Shown: positions 18,726 to 30,700 of the stretch, piece after piece
Layout of the letters: every line of letters starts with the position of its first letter
Position numbering within the stretch: position 1 is the first letter of the stretch
From: Arbacia lixula
Taxonomy: Eukaryota > Echinodermata > Echinoidea > Arbacioida > Arbaciidae
NCBI GenBank assembly: GCA_963669155.1
Contig: OZ022584.1
Coordinates: forward strand, 4,223,724-4,287,723
DNA length: 64,000 nt
Direction of reading: 5' to 3'
The notes under the pieces: model-generated
What the model was told of the DNA's origin: nothing
The model's input: only the letters and a program-made list of their open reading frames with translations
Database searches by the model: none
Translations under genes and position numbers: made by a program

Positions 18726-21700
18726 GTGAGTTCAACCATTTCACATCTATTTTTGAAACCATACTAAATGTCAAAACAATACTTACTAGACATTCAAAAA
18801 CAAAAAATCCACAAGATGACACGAAAATATTAAGACATTAAAACGAATACATATGGTATCATATGGATCAAAATGGGGCTGCTAGAAGCAATTAATTGAT
18901 GAGTAACACAGAGACAGAGCCTTTGTGTGCCACCTGTGATTTTATTCACAAGTAATGTACTCATTTTCCATAGAGCAGTAGTCCATCTGGCAAACAAAGG
19001 GTTAACAGCCAAAAAGTGATTTCACTTGACTCCAATATACTCTGTTATCTAAGAATAAGAAAAAAAATATAAGAAAAAAATATATACTCTGTTATCTTGA
19101 GAAGAAGGTACTTCAGTGAAACTTTATAATCGGCACATCAACATGATTCAAATGTCAATGACATATCATCATAGTTTTTATACCATATCACACGAAATTC
19201 AATATGCCTAATCTTCGCCGACCTTGAGAGATTATTGACCTCAAAACCCCATTTCACACCTTTGCCATATTGGACCTTTACATAAAACTAGACTTTTTTT
19301 CGCAACATATGAACTTCATGTCAGAAAGTTCACTTTCCGTTCAAGTAAATTGGTTTGGGGGATATCTTTCAGATGAGTGACATCAGATACATGTATCTGA
19401 TGTTTGGTGACCTTGAGAGTTTATTGATCATACACACTAATCCATGTTTCCCTCTGAAACACTGATTTAAAGGTGATGTGTCTTTGATGTGACAATATAA
19501 GCATATTCGCTTACTCTAAAACATTATCATTTTAATAGGCAATTTGACGAGATATTTAATCATGAAAGTCGACTTAATGTCAAAATCAGATTGACTTTGT
19601 ACAGATATCCAACTTACCAAATCTACTTCTTATTTTGTTTAGTGAAATTAATTATCTTGCCAAGACAACTTTCTCAAAAGAAATGTCGTCGTGGAGAAAT
19701 GATTCCTCTTACAAAAAGTATGTGTCACCATGACGACATTATTTAATCTTGCCATGTTTACGAAAACACATGATGTCATTGTGGCGACATTAATTATCTT
19801 ACCAAGCCCAAGAAACTCCCGAAGAGGTTTATGTCGCCATAGCGAAATAAAATATCTTGCCAAGTCAACTCGCGCAAAAGTAATGGTGTCATGGCGACAT
19901 ATCATGGCGATTATATTACCTCGTTAATTTGATAGTTAAAGCCTACACAATGGAATGCCAGGGCCGTCACCAGCTTTTTTCTAGGGGGGGGGGGTGCTTT
20001 TTATGAAAAAAAAACACAAAAAACAACGTATTAACTCAATTTCATGCAGTTATATAGCCCGCCCGGCCAGAATGGATCCCTACCCCCCCCCCCCCTCCGG
20101 TTTTGTTTTGTTTTTGTTTTTTGTTTTATTATTTCTTTTATTATTATTTTTTTTTTTATTTTTTTATTTTTTGGTTCTGAAGGGGGGTGCGTTCGCACCC
20201 TCCGCACCCCTCCTGGCGACGGCCCTGAATGCAGACCAAATACAGCTCTTGGTGTTTTGTTCTTTCACGAAATCGGTATGATTTAAGGTAAAGGTAATTG
20301 ATTATCCATAGATCTTAAATGGTAAAAAAAAATATTTAAAAAAGAAATCACAAATTGATTTCTTTTACATCTTTTATTTGGCATCCTTCTACATGGCTTG
20401 CTGAATTCGCCACTGGACGTACCTGTCGTCGATTTACAGGCTGGGTAGGAACTTTTCCTGTGGGTCTCTCGGTCCTTGTTGCCCCTCTCGCTCACATTCT
20501 CATCGAGCGTTTCGACTACCGGCTGGTCGGGCTCGTCTCCCTTGCAGTTTCTTCGGTTGGCGTGATCGCAACGTCGTTCGTGCCGAGTTTGGCCGTAATG
20601 TTCGCCACGTACAGCATCATGTACGGCGTCGGAACCGGCATTCTGAATGTGGCTGCCATGAAACTCATCTTAAGTTACTTCCCCAACAAGAATTCGTCGA
20701 GAGCTTCTGGAATCGCACTGTCGGGTTGCAGTTTAGGTAGGTGCACATATGAAAAAAATTTATCTGAACACGCATTCATTTAAACAAATGTATGCATTTG
20801 TATTTATTCGTATGGTTTTTGCCTCATGTAAGTGTAATTTTTGCTTATTTGTGCCATTTTACACCCCATTGCGATAATGTTTCGTGATAATTCGATTGAC
20901 ATACTTTATTAGGCTTAAAACGTTCATTACAAAATTACCGACTGTTCAATGTTGAAATAATATATGAAAAACATTGATGCATCTTTGGATAGTAACGAAT
21001 AGAAACTGAACATCTATTTACGTTTTTGTATGCTTTTATTCGCTTCGATTTCACAGTAAAAAACACGTACAACGTTTTTTTCATCAAAGAAAAGACAGAC
21101 TCACTGACCGACCTATTCTAAAAAAAAAAAAGTTTGAACCGCTTAGACCGGCAAAAATGGTGTTCGTTCACATGCCAACCAGTCTAAATATACCAACAAT
21201 TTCGGACCTTCAGTCAGAATTTCACACAATGGCCTACGTTCAGATGAGAAAAAAAGGCTATGAACTTGTTAACCGGTGCTTAGATTCTAAGCTCCACAGC
21301 GAAACTAAATGGAGCAGGAAAAAAAATCCGCTTTTGTGCAAAATAATACACTCTACACGCAAGTAGATGATCGACAAACGCTCTAATAAAAAAAGAAAGA
21401 GAGCAAAAATCTGTTGTCTAACCAAGTGAACGATTTGTGGCATAGCCAGGTTAAAGAGCTAACCTCACAAGTAAGGTTCCTAGAACTGTTATGTCTAGAA
21501 CAAAGGTGTGTTATGTGGCAGAGCATCATGTATAACATGCCTGCTCGAGTGTTGAAATTTCTTGTTAACTTAGTTACCGACACATTGAATACTAGAGCAA
21601 ACTTATGTGGGGAAAGTAACAACAGCTAGATGTAATCATTATCCCGGGAGGGAGACCCTCAAGCATGTATTAAACCACTGCCCATTGACACATGTCGTTA

Positions 21701-24700
21701 CAATGATATCTTGTCAATGTTGCGTTAAAGGGCTCTTCCCCAGATTTGGCGGTGACTCATGCCATTCCAAACATGCAGGGCTACTCATCCGTAAAAAACA
21801 ATTCCACGGTCCTGAACCCAAACAGACCTCAGACCAGACTTACGTATTTATTTACCGAGAACGAGACAGGAATCTTTTATTCGAATTAACCGTACTGTTT
21901 GAACTAGGAATTGGACGTGTCCATCAATACAAATTGGATAAATACGCAAGGTTAATCAGGAATCCAAAACAACGGATATTAAGTCCAGTTTCTAGCAGTG
22001 GAGATTAATTCAAGAGGATTCATCTCACAGGACAATGTTTAGCGCCTACAGTTATTCCTAAGTGAAAAGGTAGTAGTCTCATCCTTCGTTCTCTACTGCG
22101 CGAAGAACGAAGCGGCATGTGAAGACTACCGCCTTTTTGAAAGGCAATCACTTTTCTGCCTAGCATTACGCTCTCCAGGGTATTGAGAATACTACGTGAA
22201 AGGTGTATTATCAATAAATATTAAATAGGGAATTAAGGTCCATGTACTTAATAGCAATGTTTTATAGTCCTTGTTTTGCTGTTACTCTTTTGGCGTTACT
22301 CTCCGTAACAGCAAGACGAAGACTGTACATTTGTCTTCCTATACAGAGCATCATTTATTCGAATATATATTGAAATAAACATAACTTCAAAGAAACGTTA
22401 GATATTGGGTGCAGATGTATGCAAATGACATTTCGCTACTGAACATAATTCAATGCAAAAAAGTTTAAGCGAAATTTTTAGCAATATATCTTGAAATGTG
22501 GTAGTGACATCAAGAAAAAAATGGACAAAAAAATGAAAGAATCTTCCAAACAAAAATGGAGCAATGGATATGAAACTGGTAACAGAAGGAAATATTATTA
22601 CTGATGCCGGCGATAAAGCATCCAAACGAAATATCGCTGTCAATGAAGTAAGTAATCGTCTAAATGAGAGCGCCCCGCCTTCTATAAATGCACTTGATAC
22701 CTTATTCCAATTAGACAAAGAATTTAAATTTAAAGAAATATCTCTTCAATTTATTAACGTGCAGTTTCAAAATCCATTGGAATATAAGAAGCTATCAAGG
22801 ATATTTTAAAAATATGAGTGAAAGGAGCTCCAATGTAATTGACAGCTAAGTTTAATAACTTAGAATGCAGACCATCCACACCAACAGCCTTTTTACCATT
22901 TATAGTATCTAATTCCTTCTGAAAGAGATGGATAATTTTGAATTGTAAAACATGTGTAATAGTAATAGAATAATAGGAGTAATATTAGACTCTCAATTAG
23001 TTTGGTCAAAACATATTGAAACTTTATGTCTGAAAATATCACGTTCTATTTCATGTGTAAGACGAATAAAACATCTAGCTCCAAATACAGTGCTTATAAA
23101 TTTATATTATGCACTCATTTTACCCTACATAGAGTCTTCTTGTACTGCATGGGGAAGCTTGTTAAAAATACAGAAATTACAGAATCGATATGCACGATTT
23201 GTATTAAATGTAGACCGCTCCATATCTAAGTGCTTTTTTGTTAACTTCACTTAACTGGCAATCTGTAGAACAGAGAATCGAATATCATTATTGTGTAATT
23301 TTGTATACAACTGTAAATAATTTGACTATAGTTTATATAGAAGCATTGACAGAACAGTGCATGGCTCACTATATAACCCGGTACACGCTAAGAAGCACTC
23401 TCACAACTTCTTATCCTCGTACAGTATATATGAAAAGATCATTTGTCTACATAGGTAGTACATTATTCAATAATCTTCCTATTTCCATCCAAAGTTGTTT
23501 GTCAAAAAGTATTTCAATGAAGGCGCCCCGCCTTCTATAAATGCACTTGATACCTTATTCCAATTAGACAAAGAATTTAAATTTAAAGAAATATATCTTC
23601 AATTTATTAACGTGCAGTTTCAAAATCCATTGGAATATAAGAAGCTATCAAGGATATTTTAAAAATATGAGTGAAAGGAGCTCCAATGTAATTGACAGCT
23701 AAGTTTCTTTAAGAAGCACTCTCACAACTTTCTTTTCAAAAAGAAACCGAGAAGTGCACTAAACATGTTATAGGTATATATTCATGACCCACTGTAAACC
23801 GCTATTCAAACTTTTTTTTTTTTACCAATATTCCTAGTTACAATGTAGTTATTGGGAAGCGTGATTGGGGTAGGAATGCTTGTACATATGCTCTATATAT
23901 ATGTATTTGTATAGTTTTTTTTTGTATTTTTCAGTTGTAATCTACAATATTGTTTGTTATTGAATGTATTTATTCTGCCTTTAATGATATTGTAATATAT
24001 TCATATATCTCATACAGGGCACCATTGTGAGGCGGTTTTTCAACTGAACGGCCTACCCTGTATTTTTAAAGAAAACATGAATAAATAAATGGGTCAGTCC
24101 ACGTCAAATCAACCAATGGTGTTAACCCGACCCTCTTCAATTTTCTTCAAACTCGCACCAAATGTTCCCCCAATCTTACAATAATCAAGGTCAATGTTAT
24201 TTTTACTTTAAATATTATTTTCAGCTCAAAATGGAACAAAAAGGGCAATTGATTTGCAATTATCAAACTTAAGTCAGTATTCATATTAAAATGGCACACA
24301 ACTCAAACCAGTGTCCACATTCTAGTATTATTAGAAATTTGATTGATTGTTGCTTTTGTTATGATTTCCAGGTGTATTTTCAAGGTCATTGTCGTTTAAG
24401 GCAAATCAAATAACACTAGATCCTCTAAATACTAATTCCAGACTACCAATACTGCATATATCGACATGATCAGGCATTCTGTCCGAAAGGAAAATGATTT
24501 TGAAATGTGATGTAAAGCTCACTGGTGTTGAGAATATGCTAATTTTTAGGCTTATACAGCTCTTTCAGAATGGTGTCAAGGTCAATAGATATAAACATGA
24601 CTTAAGATATTATGTGTTGCTAAAAGAAAATATATATTAAAACATGATATGCAGTTATCAGCTTAAAGTCACGATTAGTAGTGAAATGACACACAATTAG

Positions 24701-27700
24701 AAATCAATGTAAACACACATTAACACCATTATGGTAACCATGGTTACGGAAAATTGACTGATTTATTGTTTCTTGTGATTTTCAGGCGCTTTTTTAAGGT
24801 CATTGACAAAAAATCAAAAGTATTTGTGATGCATATTCTTTTAGTACTAATAACAGACTATTATCACACAAGATATCATTGTATTTTGGCTTTTCATCTC
24901 TGAGTTATCACAATTTGAAATGTGCTTAAACTCTAATGTGTCATTTTACATAGATTTTGGGTGTTTACAACCATTTTCAAATGCTTAAATGAGCTATTCA
25001 ACATTTCGGTCACAAAAGTGTTTAGGTATCCTATAAAAATATAGGTAAAAGTCTATCAACACACCAAAATTGGTGTCGATCCTCGATGGGACGAGTGGTG
25101 ATTTGAGACCTTGAACTTGGCAACTTTTTAAAAAAATCAAACTTTGAGGGCGCTCTTCGAGAAAAAGATGCATGTTTTTTTTTATCAATTTTTGGTAGGT
25201 GGGTAGAGCAAGTAAAAGACTATATATCTGCAGAATAGTGGGTTCTAAACTAATTGAGTTTTAAAGTTATCAGCTTCCAAACATGCACCCGAACACATTG
25301 CCATTGACGCTTAACACCATTTTCCTTTACGTCATGCGTAAGAATGGGTGGTCCGATCGGCACCAGAATACATTGTGCATGTTAAGACTATAAAGTTCTT
25401 TCAATTTACAGGAAATGAGCAATGTAACTCATCTAACTTGGCTGCAGCGGTCAATCAAAAATAGCAAATTTTATTTAAACTCAATTGTTCGATCACGCAA
25501 TGGTTACTAAGGGAGACCGTATCTTAGCAACCATTTGACCTTGGGGCAAAATGTTTCAGAATCTTCCGTCAGATACTTGGGGGAACATTTGGTGCGAGTT
25601 TGAAGAAAATTGAAGGGGGTCGGGTTACAAATCGTCTGAAAATTGGTTGATTTCACGTGGATTGACCCAAATGATAAACGATTCATGTGGATTCTATAAT
25701 GATATTTGTTAATCCGATTTACGCTTATTACGACATCAGACGTAAACACTACCGCTGATGTAAGTTTTTTATACGTATCTAATATAATGTAGCTTGTCAC
25801 AAAAATAGTTCTCAAAGGAACAGACAACATTCAATTTCTGTATTATAATTCTTGCATATTGAATCGATAAAGTGGTTCTTGTAACCGTGTAAGTCTCGCC
25901 CTGAATCTAGCAGTAACTAAGCTATGACCTGAGCTTTGTATGTTCATATTTCTTTATTGTTTCTGAATGACTAATGAAATGATCTCGAAAAAAAAGTTTT
26001 TTCATGTAATCTTTCAATATATTTCTCAGCACTGCCGATACCCGCCTCTAATAAATCTTCCAGATCAAGATTCTCATCGTGACATCATCAAAGGTATAAA
26101 TAAGCTGAACAATAGACACAGTTACGCGCGTAGCTATTTATTGCCATTATGGAAAAGACTACCTACCCTTGCTTTTAGAATAGCATAACGTGTGTACTAG
26201 ACAATGCAGACGTTCTCAAACATTTCTTATTTGGCATATTTCTGCAATAGCAACGATTAGACCCATATGAAAGATGTCTGGCGGTATTGTGTGAAGACAT
26301 GTGATGTTATTGTGAGCAAGTGAAGGTAGTCACTGCAATGGAAAGTTACGTGAAATGTTGTGTCTATTTGTTTTGCTTATTTCTACGTTTGATCATATCA
26401 CAATAGAAATTTTGATCTGGCGGGCTTATCGGAGGCGGAGCTTACAAGTGGTGAGACAAATATAGCAAAATCATCTGAATATGTGTGTATATACATATAT
26501 ATAAATTGGCCAGCAAAAGAAAGTACCCCCTTCTTTCAAAGACTGCATAAAAAAATTCACCCCATAGAAATAACTAATTTTGTACACAGGTATTGTGCCA
26601 TATTTATTAGTAATCACATACCCATCAGGAAGTGATTATCATTATTACAAAGAAATAAAATGACATGTTCAGCATCTTGGTCACTAAATCAAAAGCCACA
26701 AAATGTAACAGAATGAGCCATCCAGGTTTTACACAAAAGTCAATGTCATGTCAAAGGATGAAATAAATAAGACACAAACAATGTTCAATAATGTGTATGT
26801 CCTCCTCGTGCCTGGACACATTCCAGGCATCTCTGAAGCATGCTTTGGACATGTTGTCTGGCGTAGTCCTGGGGAAGTTCTGTCCATTTCTCCTGCAGAA
26901 CTTGTATCAATGTTTGCCGATTGATAGGAGGCTGTTCCCTTGATCTCACCCGTCTGCCAAGTTCATCCCATAGATGCTCAATTGGATTGACGTCAGGAGA
27001 GCATGCACACCGTGGGATGACGTCAATGTACTGCTCCTGAAGGAAGTTGGTGATGAACCGTGCTGTATGGGGTCTTGCATTGTCCTGTTGAAACAATGTG
27101 ATGCCAGGATGTGCCATCTTTTGTGTAAAACCTGGACGGCTCATTCTGTTATATTTTGTGACTTTTGATTCAGTGGCCAAGATGCTGTACATGTCATTTT
27201 ATTTCTTTGTAATAAAGATAGTCACTTCCTGTTGGGTATGTGATTACTAATGGATATTGCACCATACATGTGTACAAAAGTGTTTATTTCTATGGGGTGA
27301 ATGTTTGTGTGCAGCCTTTGAAAGAATTGGGTACTTTCTTTTACTGGCCAGTTTATATATAATTATATATAACAAATAATCGAATATCTTTTTCTGCAGC
27401 TATGGTGTCCTTTGCTCCACTAGTTTCGCACCTAATATCAAAATTTGGATGGCGTATGACTTTGCGTATAATCAGCACTGTTTACACTGTTGTGGGAGTC
27501 GCCTGTGTAGCTATGTTCACTCCACCCACAAATCATGAAAAGATTGATTCGAACCCAAAGTCACGTAATATCGACGAGTCTGAACGGCCTTCGGAACTCG
27601 AAGAGACAAGTGCCAAAGAGAGTCAAAATTATCGAAATTCTGGTGAGCACGACGGAAACGATTTTCAGCCACATGAAAGCAGAGTGGAATCCACTTTCTT

Positions 27701-30700
27701 GGACAAGAAGGACATGTCCCGTGTTGAGAGGTACCCGAAGCGCAAGCAGAGAGAAGATGAGTTTGACGGAGTTCCTCTAGCGCGACTTCTTCTAAAGGCA
27801 TTTACGTACCCGGAGATGCTGATTATTTCTGTAGCAACCCTCGTGAATGGTGTGGCCGACGGCTTCTATTACATCAACATGGTAAAGATATATGTAGTGT
27901 GCTCTGGTATTAGTCCATTCACCACTTCCATGCCTCAAATTATGTTATTCATGTTTATTTTATCCAACAAGCGGGCCCTCTCAAGAAATTTCACTATAAT
28001 CATTAAATTGTATCTCCTGAGAGAACCAGTATTGTGTTAAGAGATATCAAAGAGTTGAATCAGATCACAGATTCATCAGAGTTATAGATATACTCCAGAC
28101 CGATATTCATCAGCTACAGAGACCAAGATATGCATGCATATCCAACAAGAGACAGTGCAAGTGAGTAAGACATAAACTTTGGGTCTACGAGTCCCCCTTC
28201 GCCTCAGAATGATTTAGCAACACTACATAACTTATAAGTTGATCCCAAAAGCCAACACTAACACTACACAACACTATTATATAGCTTTACAGGTTATAAT
28301 GTGCAGTTCCAAAATAACTATCGTAATTCTACTCTATAAAAAGGGCTTACCATCTCATGGCCACACTATCAGCCATTCTCTCTTTCCTGCTAACCATTGA
28401 TCGATCGATTTTTTTACTTTCACCTTTCTTTTTGTTTCGATTTTTATGTTTTCTTCTGTTTATAATTTTCTCTTCAAATATCCTTGGTTAACCCAATGCT
28501 GTATAATAGATGTAATTCTAATTATATTTCTCTAAATCAAATAATTTATTAGGAAATTTCCACCTGAGCTTATGATATTTGTTTTGACAGGTTGACGTAA
28601 TCATCTAGCATGTATACCAATTGTAAATTGTACTGAAACAAATAGCTGTCTTGGTTTGCAAGATAGCAATTCAACAATTATGATTGTTGATCTTAACAGA
28701 TTAGAAACACTTTATGATTGTAATGGTCATTGAATGCTTGTACACGTATATATTGAAATATTTTACGTCGATCCTGTCAGTCTATGCTACTGATCAGTAT
28801 ATTGGTATACCTGAATATTATAAAATAAATGAATGAATAAGTTATTAATAGATCAAAATATATTTTACCTCTTACTTTCACGTGTGCCTCATGTGACTTT
28901 TCGAGTTGAGGTACTCATCATGTATTGACTCTCTCCAGGTGAGCTACATGGTGTCCGTGGGATTCAGTGAGGCTGACGGAGCTCTGTTCATATCTGTGAT
29001 AGGTGCATCGACCATCTGCGGGAAAATCGCCTTCGCCGTCATCGTGGAGTATCTCCCGTTCCCGTCCTACTTCGTCGCAGTGATCGCGCCCCTGATCGGA
29101 TGCGCCGTCATGGTCGGATTCATGGTGGTCCGCTCCATCGCCGTCTTGCTCTTCCTGGCTGCAGGTAAGCGCTCCACTCGCTGACACGTGGACCCCTCCC
29201 CCGATGATATTTTTTCTGCAATGGTAAAGTGTGGGTGTTTTTCTATCGAAATTGTACCTACTTGTGAGACTGATGTCGCTCAAATGCCAACAGTAGTTAT
29301 GTTATGTAGTTTTCCTGCTTTAATTTGTTCTTGTACAGTAATACATATGGATGAATGAAAACGTAACATCATTGGAAAAACTACAGATTGTGCAGAATAA
29401 GGCACTTTTATGTATACAATAGTTTTACATGTTGATGGTCGATTCAACAGGAGAACACTCTTCGAAACATCAGACAAACTGACTGATTGTTTGAATGTGG
29501 AATGAGAACAATATTTGGGTGTGTTAGTTTTGAAAATATGTACTAGCCTTGCCTCCGAAAAGATAATCTCTGCCATGATTTAAACTTAAACATCCCCGAT
29601 TACCTTACGTAGTAATGACTGCTCCTGTAGTGTGCTTGTGAGTGTGATTTGTAATCTACAGACTCACTAAAACACAGCCATTCGGCTGAATGTGAGTGTT
29701 TTACCCGTCATGAAATAAATAAAACACACCGATGTACACTCATGTTAATGTTATCCCCCTCTTCCTCTTCTCTCTCTCTCTCTCTTTCTCTATCCCCCAC
29801 CACCACTCTTCCTCGTCCACTCCCCCCCCCACCCCCCATTATTCACCACCCTTTTTTCAATTCTTTTTGTCCAGTTATTGGCAGCGTTCTTCTAACTTCA
29901 TCATCGATTCTTGCCTACACGATCCCGATGCAATTATTTGCACCTAGCCGAGCTCGATTCACAACGCCCGTCTATCTCTCCTCAAATGGCATCGGCCTAT
30001 TAATGGGTTCTCTGGTTGGTAAGTATGCTTACTTGATACAGACTAGTTTCCCCAATTCCATATCACGTTACAGCATTAACCTGATTTTTGTTTGATTTTA
30101 AGATCATAAGATGGTGTGCGCCTGACAGGTCGCCCCTCTGAGCTCTCTTGGTTTTGTGAATTTTGTTGTGTCTATTTGGAGTTATCTGTCTTCAGTTGTT
30201 TACTAGTGGATTGTGTGTGTGTTGTGGAAGGTGGTAGGCTGATTTCAGTAAATACTATTTCTTGGAAAGGATACACTAACAGCGGACAGAATTTTGAGGT
30301 AAACTGTATCTTATCCATATCCTCCATACTACTTTCTCTTGCCATTGAATTTGTTCTCTATTGTAGTCCTCAGCTCTATTGTGTCTGACACTTTTCTGTT
30401 GCAAATTAATCCTTCTTTGGACAATGGGGTTACCCAAGCTAATCCTCTGTCTTCTTTTGTGTACTGTTGTGAAGGTATGTGAAGCCCAGGTTCACCTTCA
30501 TGTGCTATACTACCCCTGTATAAACTTGCAGCAGTATGCTAATGGCATATTACACACCAAACCAACCAAATTTCTTGGGTCCCGTCTTACTTATTATGCC
30601 AATACAACTGCTACTTTTCAATTGAGTCTCCTCACGTCAGGTGAGGTACAGTCAAATCCTGGCCCATTGAGACCACCAACTACTAAGAATAACTCTCATC

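Larger units (their letters stand above)
18320..29898 (+). repeat. Duplicated block, copy 1 (near-identical to 52386-64000)
   Basis: Exons, introns and all intronic transposons match copy 2. The offset is 34066 at exon 1, 34098 at exon 2, 34102 at exons 3 and 4, and 34107 at exon 5, so net length change is small and comes mostly from C- and T-runs (for example 20088-20170 against 54155-54275). Scattered single-base differences are visible. Copy 2 is cut by the window end, so the right limit is unknown. Confidence 0.95.

Noticed and set aside
22564..22809. Plus-strand ORF with FKFKEISLQFINVQF as LINE protein
   Set aside because: It looked LINE-like, but the convincing LINE translation of this stretch is on the minus strand. 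The plus frame is a shadow.
25507..25830. 107-codon ORF as transposase of the TIR element
   Set aside because: It crosses the element's right terminus and has no transposase motif.
28918..29283. 121-codon minus-strand ORF rich in His/Asp/Glu
   Set aside because: Antisense to MCT exon 4. Composition follows from the GC-rich exon.
29742..30095. ORF starting in a Ser-rich tract
   Set aside because: The Ser-rich part is the polypyrimidine tract. Only 29875-30018 is exon.
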